The notes beneath the pieces are model-generated. The model had not been told where the DNA came from and did not search any database. It saw nothing but the letters and a program-made list of their open reading frames with translations. Positions 36,272 through 48,303 of a stretch of 64,000 nucleotides of DNA are shown one piece after another; position 1 is the stretch's first letter; each line of letters starts with the position of its first letter. A program made the translations under genes and the position numbers. Origin of the DNA: Skeletonema marinoi (Eukaryota > Bacillariophyta > Thalassiosirophyceae > Thalassiosirales > Thalassiosiraceae); the NCBI GenBank assembly GCA_030544225.1, contig CM060503.1, positions 434,001 to 498,000 on the forward strand, read 5' to 3'.

Positions 36272-38203
36272 ATGATGATTCGTACCGTCCAAAGCAGAAT
36301 CCGTCTTGGCGGCCATCATCGACTGCTAGCATCCGCAAGTGTTACCGCTGATGGTGCTAGTGGCCATCACTTGCTGACATCATCAACATCATCAACAACA
36401 TCCATCAGCAACATCAAACTCACCCCTCCATCACTTTCACACCACCCAACAACACAGCCATCACGATCCTTCTGGTCATCATCATCCTCACAAGAAGATG
36501 ATGAACCAGCAAAGAGCACCGTCAAATCTTCTACATCACTACTTCCCGTACCGCCACTAACTCCATCCAACATTTCCGCCACATCACTTCTATCCAACTC
36601 AACAATCTCATCCTTACAATCCCTTCCTGAAATTAAATCGGCGTTGGACATTTTATACTCTACCAACAACAATCATCCCACCACTACCACCTCTATTCAA
36701 CAAGTGCACACCAATCTTCAAAGAGCAAGAGAAATACTCCAATCCATCCCAGAATTACACTCCTCTACCTATCTAATATCCATGGATCTATACACACTAA
36801 GTGGTCAATACGATTTGGCACTGGAGAATCTTGCTCGATACAATCACCATTCGTTACAACAAAAGAAGGGGAACAAACGAACACTACTTCACCTACAATT
36901 CCTAAAGGCAAAATTATACCTCCTCTCGGGTCAATTCACACTAGCCCTATCCGAATATGAAGATTTGTTGGATACAATGGAACAACGTGTCCAACGACAA
37001 TTGAAGAATCAACAACGGAGTGAAGTTCAACGGGGAGTATCAGTGATTGAGGGTGCTGCTACTTTAAGTGGGGTTGGATTGACCAAGTTGCTGTTGGTAT
37101 TGCACCAAGATGAAATTAATCAAGATGCAGCAACAGCTAGTGCAAATGAGATCATTGAAGCAATTGAAACATCCACAGACATGCTCCTAGAATCACGACG
37201 TGATGCACTCCGCTCACCCAAACACGCCGAACTCGCCATTGATCTTGGTATCGCTGCCTCCATCTCCCTTACCAATCTAGGTATAGCCCACTGTACACTA
37301 TTGGGAAATAAAGTCAAATCGATTGAATTGTGGAAGCAAGGATTAGATTTGTTGGATACTATATTAGGTGATGCAATGAATACAGCCATGATTATTCCTC
37401 GGCATAAGTTTATTTGGATGGAGAGTATTCGTGCTAGATTGCATTGTGACATTGCCTGTTTGTTGTTGGGGTTGGAACATGATGATGATAAGTCGTCAAT
37501 AAAGAAGAAGCAGTTGGAGGAGGATACGTTGAAGCATGCTAGTGAAGCGGCAAAGAAGGGATTGGATATTTATGATGAGTTGATTAATGGTGCCAAGATA
37601 TTAAGGGGTGAGACTGATGATGGCAGTGGTAGTGATGACAATGCGCAAGATGAAAACGAGAACGATGATGACAATAAAAAGGAGTGGGAACGAATCCTCC
37701 AAGAAGAAGTGAAAAAGAAGCAAGCAGAAAATGACGAGGATAAGCCTCCAGAAGTTGCCTTGTCTCCACTCTGGATAGACTATCATCGCTGTGAGTCTGC
37801 AAGGGCATTAGGTCTTGTGGCACACTGCTACGCCCAAGCTGGAGCAGCTGTTACATCCGAGGGATTATTCCAATCAGCATTGGATGCCTCGTCATCGTAC
37901 CCACTTGGGCAAAGTCTTCGTAGTAACAGTAACGTTGTTGTTGTGGACGATGGAAAAGGGATTGCACAATCATCTCCAAATTTGGGATTGATTGCTCGAG
38001 ATGTGAGGTTGTGGTATGCCATGCTGTGTAATAATTGGGAGAAGAGGAAGGGTGATGCGGATAGGTTACTTGCAGATGCACAAACGATTGATACGGAAAT
38101 GATATTTCAGGGATACTCGTCGGAAGAAGAAGAGAAGAAGCGTGTCTCTGGAATGATTTCTTCCCTTTGGCTGTTCAGTCCTCTTGACTTTGAAAGGAAA
38201 TAA
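36272..38203 (+). CDS. TPR-like protein, probably mitochondrial or plastid
   Basis: Single exon, 643 residues from the ATG pair at 36272/36275. Starting there gives a basic, hydroxylated N-terminus (MMIRTVQSRIRLGGHHRLLASAS) resembling an organellar presequence; the frame is open further upstream but without ATG. After a Ser/Thr/Pro-rich region (to about residue 110) come helical repeats with TPR-like features (YTLSGQYDLALENLARY; LYLLSGQFTLALSEYEDL; AARALGLVAHCYAQAGAA-type segments). An acidic insert of about 40 residues lies near residue 460. Function is not recognised; TPR proteins act as assembly scaffolds. Confidence 0.6.
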   Translation: MMIRTVQSRIRLGGHHRLLASASVTADGASGHHLLTSSTSSTTSISNIKLTPPSLSHHPTTQPSRSFWSSSSSQEDDEPAKSTVKSSTSLLPVPPLTPSNISATSLLSNSTISSLQSLPEIKSALDILYSTNNNHPTTTTSIQQVHTNLQRAREILQSIPELHSSTYLISMDLYTLSGQYDLALENLARYNHHSLQQKKGNKRTLLHLQFLKAKLYLLSGQFTLALSEYEDLLDTMEQRVQRQLKNQQRSEVQRGVSVIEGAATLSGVGLTKLLLVLHQDEINQDAATASANEIIEAIETSTDMLLESRRDALRSPKHAELAIDLGIAASISLTNLGIAHCTLLGNKVKSIELWKQGLDLLDTILGDAMNTAMIIPRHKFIWMESIRARLHCDIACLLLGLEHDDDKSSIKKKQLEEDTLKHASEAAKKGLDIYDELINGAKILRGETDDGSGSDDNAQDENENDDDNKKEWERILQEEVKKKQAENDEDKPPEVALSPLWIDYHRCESARALGLVAHCYAQAGAAVTSEGLFQSALDASSSYPLGQSLRSNSNVVVVDDGKGIAQSSPNLGLIARDVRLWYAMLCNNWEKRKGDADRLLADAQTIDTEMIFQGYSSEEEEKKRVSGMISSLWLFSPLDFERK

Positions 38204-39449
38204 GTAATGTGAAGCTTATTTAAACAGATGATATCTTTACTGATGAGACTAGATTAGTTTGTCTTGCATTGTACAATGCAAGGTTTCTACACATGCAAGA
38301 TCAAGTGAAGTATGGTACTGCTCTTGTCCGGTACCCCTGGAAGTTTCACTTGCTTGCTCTTGCCAGTCGACGTCCGGAAAGAAACTCCTTGGGTAGGTCC
38401 CGATCGGCAACAACCCGACTTCGAGGCAACGTTTTTGTGGTCTTCACCATAAATGTTATCGTGTCGTCTTTTTTTGCCGACGTTAAGAATTTGTTTCTTG
38501 ATTGATTTGGTCCAATCTTCAGATACGTTTTCTGAAGCACCAGCTGTAGTTGCTGGTGATGCGGCACCAACTCCTAACCTCTTTGCTACATACCATGAGT
38601 GGTCTCCATCCTCCTCTCTGCTCTTGAAGCACGCGCACGCACAACAAGAAGAAGGTTGATCGTAAAATCTTGAGCAAGCAAAGACCAACCCAAAGACCCC
38701 ACGATCAGCGCTGATTCCAATTTCACGATCAACTGTTGGCTGGGGCTGCATGCAGTACTTATTATCATTGTTGATGTTTTGCAGTCATTGTCACCCTCCG
38801 TCTCGGAGAGGGATGGAGAGAATTGGGCGGCCAATAGCATGAATCCCCGCTACCAACGAAATACTCCCAAAGAGCAATCGTGGCAAAGATTCATTCACAG
38901 TACTCTGCATCCGATCAGTCTCCTTATGCATCAAATGTGCCAGTCCAATGGAATGTCGTTCCTCGTGTATATAGTCTAGTTCTTGATCCAATATATTCGC
39001 CAACATGTCAGTTCGACTGCACGCTCGGAAGCGATGAAGCTGCATATTTGAAGTAGTCTCTTGTCGACACCAAAATGGAGTCGATAATAACGAATAGTAA
39101 CAATGAACGAAAGTACCTATGGACAAAAGGCAGCTTCCATCTCTTGGCATTAGGTTGTACTACCCCATCGAACATTTTTCCTACCACTTGGGCTTTTGAC
39201 ATGCGATGAATTTCACTCCAACGCTGGCCATGATGGATTGGATTACACACCGCGTTTGAATTCGGCATCCTTCATCACCTCGATGTTTGCTATACACAAG
39301 TGAAGAGACTGTCAAATGATTGAAGAGTTCAGACGGGGCTGGACATGAGGCGGAGCTGTGCCATCTGATTGAGGCTAAAAGAAGCCACGGCATTATCATA
39401 ATAATTATTATTAAAATCGCTTCCATTCATTCCATTGTGTACTCCTTAC
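38204..39449. other. Intergenic region with first half of a direct duplication
   Basis: A 154-codon minus-strand open frame (38287-38751) has no recognisable features and is not called a gene. Parts 38836-38872 and 39059-39224 recur at 40202-40239 and 40250-40423. Confidence 0.45.
38836..39224 (+). repeat. Direct duplication, copy 1
   Basis: Contains two segments shared with copy 2 (40202-40423): GCATGAATCCCCGCTACC... and a block of about 165 bp starting TCTTGTCGACACC. The 186 bp between them is missing from copy 2. Confidence 0.75.
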
Positions 39450-40018
39450 TTAATAGTCTTCGCTAATGTCACTGCTACTGCCATTTTCCTCCTCCTCTGT
39501 TGATGATGCTCTTCTTCTTCGCTTCAACACTGAGCGGCTGCGTTCACTATCACTTTCCTCCTCCTCCTCCTCTGATGATGGTGATGTCCTCCAACTCACT
39601 TCCATCACTGTCTCTGCACGCTGCTTCAACCACCACTGCTTTTGACCCTTCCTCTGCAAGATCCATGACGCAGTGACAAGTGACAACTACTCGTATCCTT
39701 CAACTGATCTTCAAATCCAACAAAGCCTTCTGCTAATTCGTCTGGTTCAAGACGAGAAGATATAAACTCAAATCTTTCCAACATCTTCAAACGATCCTCT
39801 TCTTCTTTGGAGAGAACATCTTCGTGGGCAAGATCAAGATTCAATCCGTCATCATCTCCATCATCGCTATTGTCAGAGTATGACGAGTCATCAGATGAGC
39901 TTTCCCAATTACTCCATCTCCATTTGCTCCGTTTTCTATTCGCCGCCTCCTCCTCCTGAAGCTTTTGCATTGTGGCCTCATATTTACCTTGATATTGATA
40001 GCGGTTGACAGAACCCAA
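39450..40018 (-). pseudogene. Acidic Ser/Asp/Glu-rich protein fragment with a frame break
   Basis: Two minus-strand frames overlap. The first (40018 downward) reads GSVNRYQYQGKYEATMQKLQ, an Arg/Trp segment (RKRSKWRWSNWESS), then an acidic stretch. The second reads QRKGQKQWWLKQRAETVMEV and an acidic/basic tail ending SSDISEDY at 39450. The frame must shift near 39660-39690; a very short intron or a lesion would explain it. No ATG opens the first frame (it begins at TTG with a stop further up). It is probably a truncated gene trapped between the duplicated segments. Family not recognised. Confidence 0.4.
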
Positions 40019-40201
40019 ATCGGTGGACTTCCATCAGAAGTGACCTACTTTGATAATGAACTACAAATTTGCGCTCTCATTGATTCATTGACAGCTTGCC
40101 GTACTTAACGAAGTCAGCCCTTGTCAATTTCTGTATGACTGCTACTAATGGGCTGTTACATACAAAACCCACCAAAGCCAACCATCGATCTACTGCATCA
40201 A

Positions 40202-40423
40202 AGCATGAATCCCCGCTACCAACGAAATACTCCCCAAAGCCAAAGAGCCTCTTGTTGACACCAAAATGAAGTCGGTAATAACGAATAGTAACAGTAACAA
40301 TGAACGAAAGTACCTATGGACAAAAGGCAGTTTCCATCTTGGCATTAGGTTGTACTACCCAATCGATCATTATTTTTCCAACCACTTTGGGCTTTTGACA
40401 TGCGATGAATTTCACTCCAACGC
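40202..40423 (+). repeat. Direct duplication, copy 2
   Basis: Shorter copy of 38836-39224 with an internal deletion and about 5% substitutions. Confidence 0.75.
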
Positions 40424-41631
40424 ATGTGCACGTGATGTCATCTTTCCATCCCACCATATTGTCCTGAGGTTTCTATCGAAGTCGACGTGCATTGTGAGTC
40501 CCGTCTAAGCGAGAGACTAAAAGGGGACTCCTCACTACTTGGAGCATCCGGAATCTTCCTGAACCAGCGAAGAGATGTTCGCATCACTCACTTTATTATA
40601 ATTAAGGGATAACTCGTATATTAATACCACTCTTCCTGAACCAGCGCGCGAAGAAGGAGACTTCTTCGGTCTTGGTCAAAGACAAAAGTTCCGCAAACTG
40701 TCTTGGTTTAAGACAAAAGTTCCGCGCAAACTGTCTTGGTTCCAATCTTTCTGCGAGAAGTATGAAGGAGGCGAGGTAGCTGGCGATGGCCGCTACATAA
40801 ACACAAGCCGCTTTTTTCCATATTTTTCTTTTCAAAAAAATAGAACATCATTAGCTGCATAGCAAGGTTAGTAGAAGTAGTTGTGGTTTTACTTTGTCTT
40901 CAGAAGCAGTAGCAGTTGGGTGGCCATGGGCCATGGCATCCATGGGCATGATGGTTATGGTGATGGTTATGGGTTATGGTGGATGTGGATGAGGATGATG
41001 GTATGGAAAACTATCAGGTCTGAGGATGCAGCTGAACTTCATTGCTGCCTATCTTTCGCAAATCACCTTCAAATGCGAGAGGGACCTATCACTGATGCTG
41101 ATGGATTGGTGGATATTACTGCTGCCTGCTGCAGAAGAGGACGCCGCTAATGACTTCCACATCATGCCATTCCACGGACGAGGGTGTCGGCGGCCAAAGA
41201 GCCCGGGATGGAGCGAGTAAAAAGGCCTGCTGTGGTGTAAAACTGCAGTCTCTCCGGTACTCAATGCGTCTCAGTCTCATCTGTCGGTGTGACAGCGAAC
41301 CCCAAAACTCTAGTGCCGGATCCAATATGGGTAACCCCAATATGGTTAACCCCAACTCCGATCACGAGCTCACTGCCTTTCGAAAGAGCACTAAGATGGA
41401 TGCAAGCATGTATCCTATTCTCTCCGACGATGCTAATTGGCATGCTTTCAACCTTGAGTAGACAGCACTATGACTATGTGATCTCTATGGCATGCATGGG
41501 TGTTATTGCTCTTCTATGCACAATCACAACAAATTGAATTATTATTATTATTCTCCTTCTCACATCCTTATCATTACTCTCTTCATCTGATGCTACACTT
41601 CTACAGATAATACTACTCTATCTCTCCCACA
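40424..41631. other. Intergenic, no gene supported
   Basis: Short open frames only. A short direct repeat (AAAGACAAAAGTTCCGC... and AAGACAAAAGTTCCGC...) lies at 40678-40735. The last 100 bp before 41632 are T/C-rich and probably contain the promoter and 5' UTR of the surface-protein gene. Confidence 0.4.
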
Positions 41632-43761
41632 ATGCAATTCTCCAAACCAGTGTGTCTTCTCCTCCTTCTTGGTGTGTCCTCTCAAGCTCGTACTGCTTCT
41701 GCATATGATTGCTTTGATGCTGATGGCACTGATCTGAAGAATGAAGCAGATGCATATACTGCAAACCCAAGTGGATATTCCAGCGACAAGTATGGACCAA
41801 TTGATCAATGGTGTACCACGCCTGTCACTACCATGTATCAGTTGTTCTATAACAAAGGGTCATTCAATGCAAATATTACTGCATGGGATACATCCTCTGT
41901 TACTGACATGACAGATTTGTTCCGAGGAGCAAGTGCTTTCAACCAAGACCTTTCTGCCTGGAATACATCCTCTGTTACTAACATGAGGTTCATGTTCGGT
42001 GGAGCAAGTGCTTTCAATCAAAACCTCTCTGCATGGAATACATCCTCTGTTACTAGCATGTATTACATGTTCTATGGAGCAAGTGCTTTCAATGGAGACA
42101 TTTCTACATGGGATACATCCTCTGTTACTAACATGGAAGGCATGTTCGGTGGAGCAAGTTTCAATTTCAATCAAGACCTTTCTGCATGGAATACATCCTC
42201 TGTTACTGACATGAGATACATGTTCTTTTTGGCAAGTGCATTCAACCAAAACCTCTGTGCATGGAAGGATAGCTTCCCTTACTCCAATGCAGCATCAATC
42301 TTCCAACTGTCAGGCTGCACTGACCAAACGACTCCAATTTCAGATCAAAGTGCATTTTGTGCTGGTTCTGCTGAGGTTTGCCAAGCCTACACTGCTGCCA
42401 CTCCCGTGCCCACCAACTCGCCCACCAACTCGCCTACAAAGTCGCCCACCAACTCGCCTACAAAGTCGCCCACCAACTCGCCTACAAACTCGCCCACCAA
42501 CTCGCCAACAAACTCGCCTACAAAGTCGCCCACCAACTCGCCTACAAAGTCGCCCACAAAGTCGCCCACCAACTCGCCCACCAACTCACCCACCAACTCG
42601 CCCACCAACTCGCCCACCAACTCACCCACCAACTCGCCTACAAAGTCGCCCACCAACTCGCCCACCAACTCGCCTACACCCGCTGCTGCTGCCCCCATTT
42701 CCAGTTGGGCCCTTGAGTTTGTCTCCCTCAGCAGTGACTTCGACAATGGCAGTGAAAGTGAAGTCACCATTAACTACGAGATTGGAGCCGGCCGTAACTA
42801 CCAAGTTGAGGTTCTCAAGAAAGGATGCGAGGAAGGGATCACTGGTGCTATTGTTACCCATACCTCCTCTACGTCTCCCATTGAAGCTGATCCTTCCCGT
42901 TCAAACTTTCAAGTCTTTTTGGACATTCAGAAGGAAACCATTGCGAACAGTAACATCATTGATGGAAACATTCTTCAGCTGTGTATCAGGGTTGGATTGA
43001 CTTCGGACGGTTCTGGTGAAGTTAAAGTCATCAAGAAACTTGAGCGTGATGTTGGTATCGAACTCTTATTCGATGCCAACTTTGAGACTGTTGCCGAAGC
43101 TAAGTTTGGCCAGATTTCCCTTGTGACTGAAGAGGGTGAGGATGCACAGGTGGGCAACTACATCAAGGCGTGCACATGCAATGATAAGGATTCCTTCACC
43201 TGCAACACAAATGTTCTCGGCCCTGATGATTTCTTGAATGTATGCATCAACTCTACTGCTACCGAAATTGAGATCAACTACCTCGACAGTCTCAAGATGA
43301 CTCAAGGAGAGAATACGTTGGATATTGTTCAGGCGAAGGAGCTCGTGGATGGCACTATTTCTTCAATGTCCTCTGTCAAGCCCAAGACCAAGAATGGAGT
43401 TCACGTTGCTACCGTCGTTCCTGCTAGCTTCTTCAGTTATAATGAAGATACCTCTGCTCAAGTGTCTGGTGTTGTGTACCTCAAGCTTCAAGGAAGTCGT
43501 CGCCGCCTTGCTGTTGAGATCACTGGGCAGCCTGAAGCTCAAGCTCAAGCTACTGATTCTACTGCTCTTCGTGCGTTGCAAGCTGAAACTGGTGGTGCTG
43601 AACAGGAATCCGCGTTTGCTATCGAAGTCAAACTTGAGAAGAATGAGTTGGGATTGGGAGAAGCTACCAATGCAAACGGTGCCTTTGACAATTTCAAGTC
43701 TGGATTTGTTGTTGTTGCTGCTGCTGCGATTGCGTCTGCTGCTGCCATGATGATGTGGTAA
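41632..43761 (+). CDS. BspA-type (DUF285) surface protein, probably GPI-anchored
   Basis: Single exon, 709 residues. The signal peptide is [20 protein letters not shown] with likely cleavage after TASA. Residues about 60-205 contain five DUF285 repeats of about 35 residues (W[ND]TSSVT[DN]M...MF.GASAFN), a BspA-type leucine-rich repeat known from bacterial and protist surface proteins. A (SPTNSPTK)n stalk follows at about residues 258-345, then a roughly 330-residue ectodomain of unknown type containing several cysteines (CKCT-like [12 protein letters not shown]). The C-terminus is a hydrophobic tail with no cytoplasmic part ([18 protein letters not shown]), the pattern of a GPI-attachment signal. 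It is probably an adhesion or cell-wall protein. Confidence 0.8.
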   Translation: MQFSKPVCLLLLLGVSSQARTASAYDCFDADGTDLKNEADAYTANPSGYSSDKYGPIDQWCTTPVTTMYQLFYNKGSFNANITAWDTSSVTDMTDLFRGASAFNQDLSAWNTSSVTNMRFMFGGASAFNQNLSAWNTSSVTSMYYMFYGASAFNGDISTWDTSSVTNMEGMFGGASFNFNQDLSAWNTSSVTDMRYMFFLASAFNQNLCAWKDSFPYSNAASIFQLSGCTDQTTPISDQSAFCAGSAEVCQAYTAATPVPTNSPTNSPTKSPTNSPTKSPTNSPTNSPTNSPTNSPTKSPTNSPTKSPTKSPTNSPTNSPTNSPTNSPTNSPTNSPTKSPTNSPTNSPTPAAAAPISSWALEFVSLSSDFDNGSESEVTINYEIGAGRNYQVEVLKKGCEEGITGAIVTHTSSTSPIEADPSRSNFQVFLDIQKETIANSNIIDGNILQLCIRVGLTSDGSGEVKVIKKLERDVGIELLFDANFETVAEAKFGQISLVTEEGEDAQVGNYIKACTCNDKDSFTCNTNVLGPDDFLNVCINSTATEIEINYLDSLKMTQGENTLDIVQAKELVDGTISSMSSVKPKTKNGVHVATVVPASFFSYNEDTSAQVSGVVYLKLQGSRRRLAVEITGQPEAQAQATDSTALRALQAETGGAEQESAFAIEVKLEKNELGLGEATNANGAFDNFKSGFVVVAAAAIASAAAMMMW
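42411..42675 (+). repeat. Coding minisatellite, 12-bp period
   Basis: Tandem units of CCCACCAACTCG and CCTACAAAGTCG encode SPTN and SPTK. Units are close to identical, so the number of copies probably varies between alleles. Confidence 0.9.
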
Positions 43762-44476
43762 AGAGTAAACAGATGGGATGGTTTACGTAGAAGATTATTT
43801 TGACTCACATGCCGCGGCTGTGTGGAGTCTGGGGAAGAATTAGAATTTGAAATATATTGATTAGCCGGGAGAGGGCAGACTCGATTATGATAGAGCTGCA
43901 ACTGCAAATTGTTGATGATACACATCCCTCCTGGAATGTTTTGTGTGAAAGACCAAAGAAAAACATCAGAAAAATGAGAATAATCCAGCACTGAGATATA
44001 AAATAGGGGAACGACTTTGTGGTGGGAAATCATCTGTATCTGTAGTACTTCTAGCACTCTTATTTGTCACTATGTTTTCCGATATCGCTGTAATACTGCT
44101 TTCGATACGGGGTAAAAGATGAGAGTTTCTTTGTGATGATGGTAGAGCCGTGGACGCTGGACGCTTCTTTTGCATATGAGACGGAACCACGATGATAATG
44201 TGTGACCAGTTCTCAGATATTGTCATCAGTAGGTTAAATAGATCATAGATCGGTAGAGATATAAATATCTGGATCGCTCGTGATTGCAGCGGTACGTAAT
44301 ATTGGTCGATCAGCTAGTAGAGCAGCTAGCTTGGCTTTTGGACCTTGCTTGGGTGGAAGCGAGCCATCAAGATAGAGTTCAAAGAAGATTCCATTCATGG
44401 TCATGGTGTGAAAGAATTGAAGAAACAAACATCATCGTGCGCTTTTCTCCTTCATCTTCAAGCAGACAGAATTTAC

Positions 44477-44678
44477 CACGCTGTAGTCCTCGGTTATAAG
44501 CAAAATCGAGTTTTCACCCCGCAATTATTTTTGCGCGAAGGGGTCTCAGTTTTGGAGGGAAGGCTCGATGCTTATAACTCCCCGAAAAAAGTCCGCAAAC
44601 ATCAAAATAAAAACTTTTCTACATGATTTTTAATTTTTGCGCCACAGGAGGATCTCATAAACCGAGGACTACAGCGTG
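44477..44678. mobile_element. 202-bp MITE with 8-bp target-site duplication
   Basis: Terminal inverted repeats of about 20 bp begin CACGCTGTAGTCCTCGG on each end. The element is flanked by the direct repeat GAATTTAC at 44469-44476 and 44679-44686. An 8-bp duplication fits hAT-type transposition. No coding capacity. Confidence 0.85.
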
Positions 44679-45389
44679 GAATTTACCAGGACTGCTCTAC
44701 TTCGATGAACTCATTATATTTGGCGCACTAGAGCAATCTTATATCTCTTGCTCTTGCTCCAAAGATGTTTCAATGTGTTGCGTCGCTGTGTGAGATGACA
44801 GAGGACAGGTAACGCGTCCTCGAACTTTAGGTCCATTTGAATTATTCCTAATCATGAACACGGCTACCACTCGTTTTGGTTTTAGCTCAAGTCTTCAAAG
44901 ACTACATAATTTTTGGATGTCACATTGATCAATTGGTATTTTAGATTTCTGAACTAAAATGGGTCCAATTGGTCCCATGTTCCCATCCGTTGAAAGGCGT
45001 TGAAAAAATCTGTACCAGAAACTGTGCCATTTTCATTTTTGCCGTTTCTATCTTGATGAAGTCGGGACCCCTAAAAATCCTCAAATCAACATTACGAGTG
45101 GAGGGTGGAGGTAGTGTGAGATTGTACCGAGCCGAGATAGAAGTGCTTCACTGTAATAAATACATGATTTGGTTGGTATCTAATGGTAGCGAATTATATT
45201 CTTCAGTCATTGCTTGGTTCATGTGGATTACTTTTAATGCTACTTAGATGATCCCACGATAAAAAGTTGATTGTCATGTTGTATCTAGGTTCTTCCGGTG
45301 CGTTCCTGAGCTGCAACCAAACGATTCTGATAGAAACATGAATGCATTGTCGGCTCGGATACCCCCTTGTATTGTGTTGAAGTGATGAT

Positions 45390-45720
45390 TTTCAGAGAAA
45401 GTTGCCCGACGCCAATGTCTCCTTTCCACACAGTTCTCTGTTCACGATGTAACCACCCAAGTCATCCTGAAGGAAACCCCTTTGACTGGTTCCAGATGGT
45501 CCCGAGATTCCGCACTAGTTCCCTTTGCCCACTGTGCAACACACAATTCGTTCCAAGTACGCCTTTCACAGAGGTTCCCAAAATGTTGTGCATATGAGTT
45601 GGGTTTTCCAAACGCAGCGGCATTTTCCATCAGCCTCCCAAAGCTGAAGAACTGCCCACCGCCACCGATTCATGTTTCTCGCAGCACCATATGCGTTCCC
45701 ACCCTTTGTCTGCATCGGAG
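45390..45720 (+). pseudogene. Cys-rich zinc-ribbon-like fragment
   Basis: One frame reads VLCSRCNHPSHPEG...SSLCPLCNTQF, a pair of C-x2-C motifs, then stops; a second frame continues with CCAYELGFPNAAAFSISLPK. It looks like one domain broken by a frameshift near 45590. Parent protein not recognised. Confidence 0.3.
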
Positions 45721-47859
45721 ACAAGATAAATACACTTTAGGTCCAGAAAGAAGGCCCGTAGTCTCACAGCGACAGCGGAGATAGATAGAGGATAAACGAA
45801 CGGAACCGAATTCTTTCAATGGATTGACTGCCGGAATCGCTTTGAATGAACGGAGCGTGTTCTTATCCAGCTACTGTAATTGGATGGAGACAAGCGCCTC
45901 TAGAGGAATCGTTAATGGTGATGAAAAATGTAACGAGAAAGAATAATAACTCACAATCGCTGCTTGCAGCAAATTAGCGCCGAAAGCATCAATAAAAGGA
46001 AATGGATCCAGATGGTGGGCAGGGACCGGCCGGAACGGGAGCCACAAGTTGCCGCCATGATGGTGCCTGCTGGGAGCTGCTGGGGTGGATTGAGGTTGGT
46101 TGTGTGCACGTTGTAGATTGTGTGGATGGTTTGGTGAGGCGCTTCAAAATCGGCGATCGGAAGATTACCCATGCGTTTGCCTCAACGGTCCCGAGAAAGC
46201 ACACAATTCAACGGATGGGAACATGGGACCAATTGGACCAATTTTGGGACAATAATCTATATAACCGATCAATTGATGTGCGCTTTTATTTGTTGATTTA
46301 TTGATTATGTGTTTTCAAAAGGCAGCTGATGCTCCGCCGTCGCCGCCGGTTGAGGAGTGTTGCAGGCACTGATTCATCGTCATTACTGTTCAAGAAGTGA
46401 TACATGTGACGACTTCTATGGTTAGGAGATGGTTAGGAGTGATGGTGATGGTGATGCCAGTCGACTGACGGCAGAGCCTGAGAGGATTGGAATTTGGAAA
46501 TCTTTTTGTTGTCGCATCGCCTCCTGTCCGTGGTTTTTGTCTCGTTTCGTCAAAATAGGGTCACGTTCAAGTCACAGAGGGGGTCAAAATAGGGCCACGG
46601 ATCGTCACGAGGTCAAAATACGTCTACGTCGGAATAATACAAGCACCGTTACCGATCCGTCACCAGATATGCATCTCAATGTCTTTTTCGTCACGGCACA
46701 GGCACACTTCAAATCTAAAATCCATCTTCTGTCGACCATTCGTCGGCCCTGCCGCAACCAAAGCAGCGGAGATAATTAATCCACAGCGATCTTACTGCAC
46801 CGACAATCTCCCGATTACTCTCCTGATACGGTTTTTGAAGGTTTTGACGCCTGATACGTGGCCACTTTGATGTGCTCATGAACATCATACGATGTGCAAA
46901 ATATTATTTGGGCACATCAGACATCAGCGCCATGCTACTTCGGTCGCCACGCCGCTATTTAGAGCCAAACCTTTTATAGGCGTACATGCATGCTTCGATG
47001 CTAAGGGTGCGGTTGGATTCGTCGTGGGGGTCACGAAAACACACAGAACATGATGATGCTTTAGTGCGTCGCTCGACATCAAAAATAACAAATTCGTCGG
47101 GGTGAAGCTATCGTCTCTCCTCACAGTGGTAACGCTCATAAAATTATTCATAATCATCGCATTGATAAGGGATGCGTGTGTGGAGGCGATGACTCCGTCG
47201 TTGACGTATAAAGTTGGTTGGTTTGTGGCGTGTGAAAAGGGCACATCTCCGTAGGAAAATATATCCGCACGTAACAATTAGCGTCTACTATGAACGGCAC
47301 CGGTGATTAAATATGGGAATATCTTTTCTATTGACGCTTTGACTCTCTCAGTAGGTGGAGGAAGTTGCAGAGTTGTTATTATGATCGACACAACATAATG
47401 AGAATCCAAGAAAGCATTACTGGTACTAATCGACTATGCAGCAGATAGAGTTGATGAGAGGCTTGAGATTCAACAATTAATCAGTTCGATATGCACGGTG
47501 GTAGATTGGAGAAGATTGCTACAAGCTAATAAAACAAACAAAGCTGACAGAAATGAAAGAGGGTAACCATGGTTCCACATACACACAATAGTTTTGCTCC
47601 TGCTTCGATAAATGCTATTCTCGGCTCTTGCTCGAAAGTACACTCGTAGGATTTTGGATAGGCTTCAATCACTGCTCTTCTACTAATATTAATAGAGACA
47701 ATGGCAATGATTCTTTGCAAGAAGCAGGCAATAGCAGAACTATTCTGTCACACGAACTTTCCTCCTTCTTTTCTCTTTCTTTTTTCGCCCCCAAATACGG
47801 CGAAGGAAACGACACGAAAAAAATGCCGACTTCGACAGGTATGATAGAGAGTCAAACAC

Positions 47860-48045
47860 AAGTACTCCACCGTACTCCGAAGTACTCTTCTGTACTCCAC
47901 AGTACTCCAAAGTACTCTGGAGTAACTCCGGAGTATTCCTCAGTACTCCGGAAAAACTCCTTATTACTCCGAAGTACTCCAAATACTCCAAAGTACTCCG
48001 AAGTACTCCGAAGTACTACTCCTGGAGTACTTGAGTACTCCAAGG
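47860..48045. repeat. Palindromic AGTACTCC(G/A) array 1
   Basis: About 18 degenerate copies of a roughly 10-bp unit built on the palindrome AGTACT, such as CGAAGTACTC and CAAAGTACTC. Downstream of the minus-strand gene ending at 48304. Confidence 0.85.
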
Positions 48046-48303
48046 AGTACTCTCTACCCTCTCTCTCACTCTCACTAGAGAGTGTGTATTTCACAACGAT
48101 ACAGCAGCGACGTGATTTTTGGCAATCTACCGCGTTGGGCACCGCGTAGAGGTATTGTAATGACACGGTTTCCCATGCGTGGCCAAGTTTGCGAGACTTT
48201 CTCGAGACCTCGAGAAGCCGAAATTAAAATTTTTTCGACTGACACGCTGCTTGTGAATAGTCTCTACGAGCAATGAATATTCATTATTGGTCTTATGCTA
48301 CCT

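Larger units (their letters stand above)
43762..48303. other. Long gene-poor region
   Basis: No intact gene supported. It contains a MITE (44477-44678), a decayed Cys-rich fragment (45390-45720), three copies of a GGTCAAAATA word between 46548 and 46622, and a palindromic GTACTCC array (47860-48045). Confidence 0.5.

Noticed and set aside
38287-38751. A 154-codon minus-strand open frame.
   Set aside because: No domain, signal or conservation clue; composition does not stand out from chance.
42387-42770. A minus-strand frame of repeated [12 protein letters not shown].
   Set aside because: It is the antisense reading of the SPTN/SPTK minisatellite.
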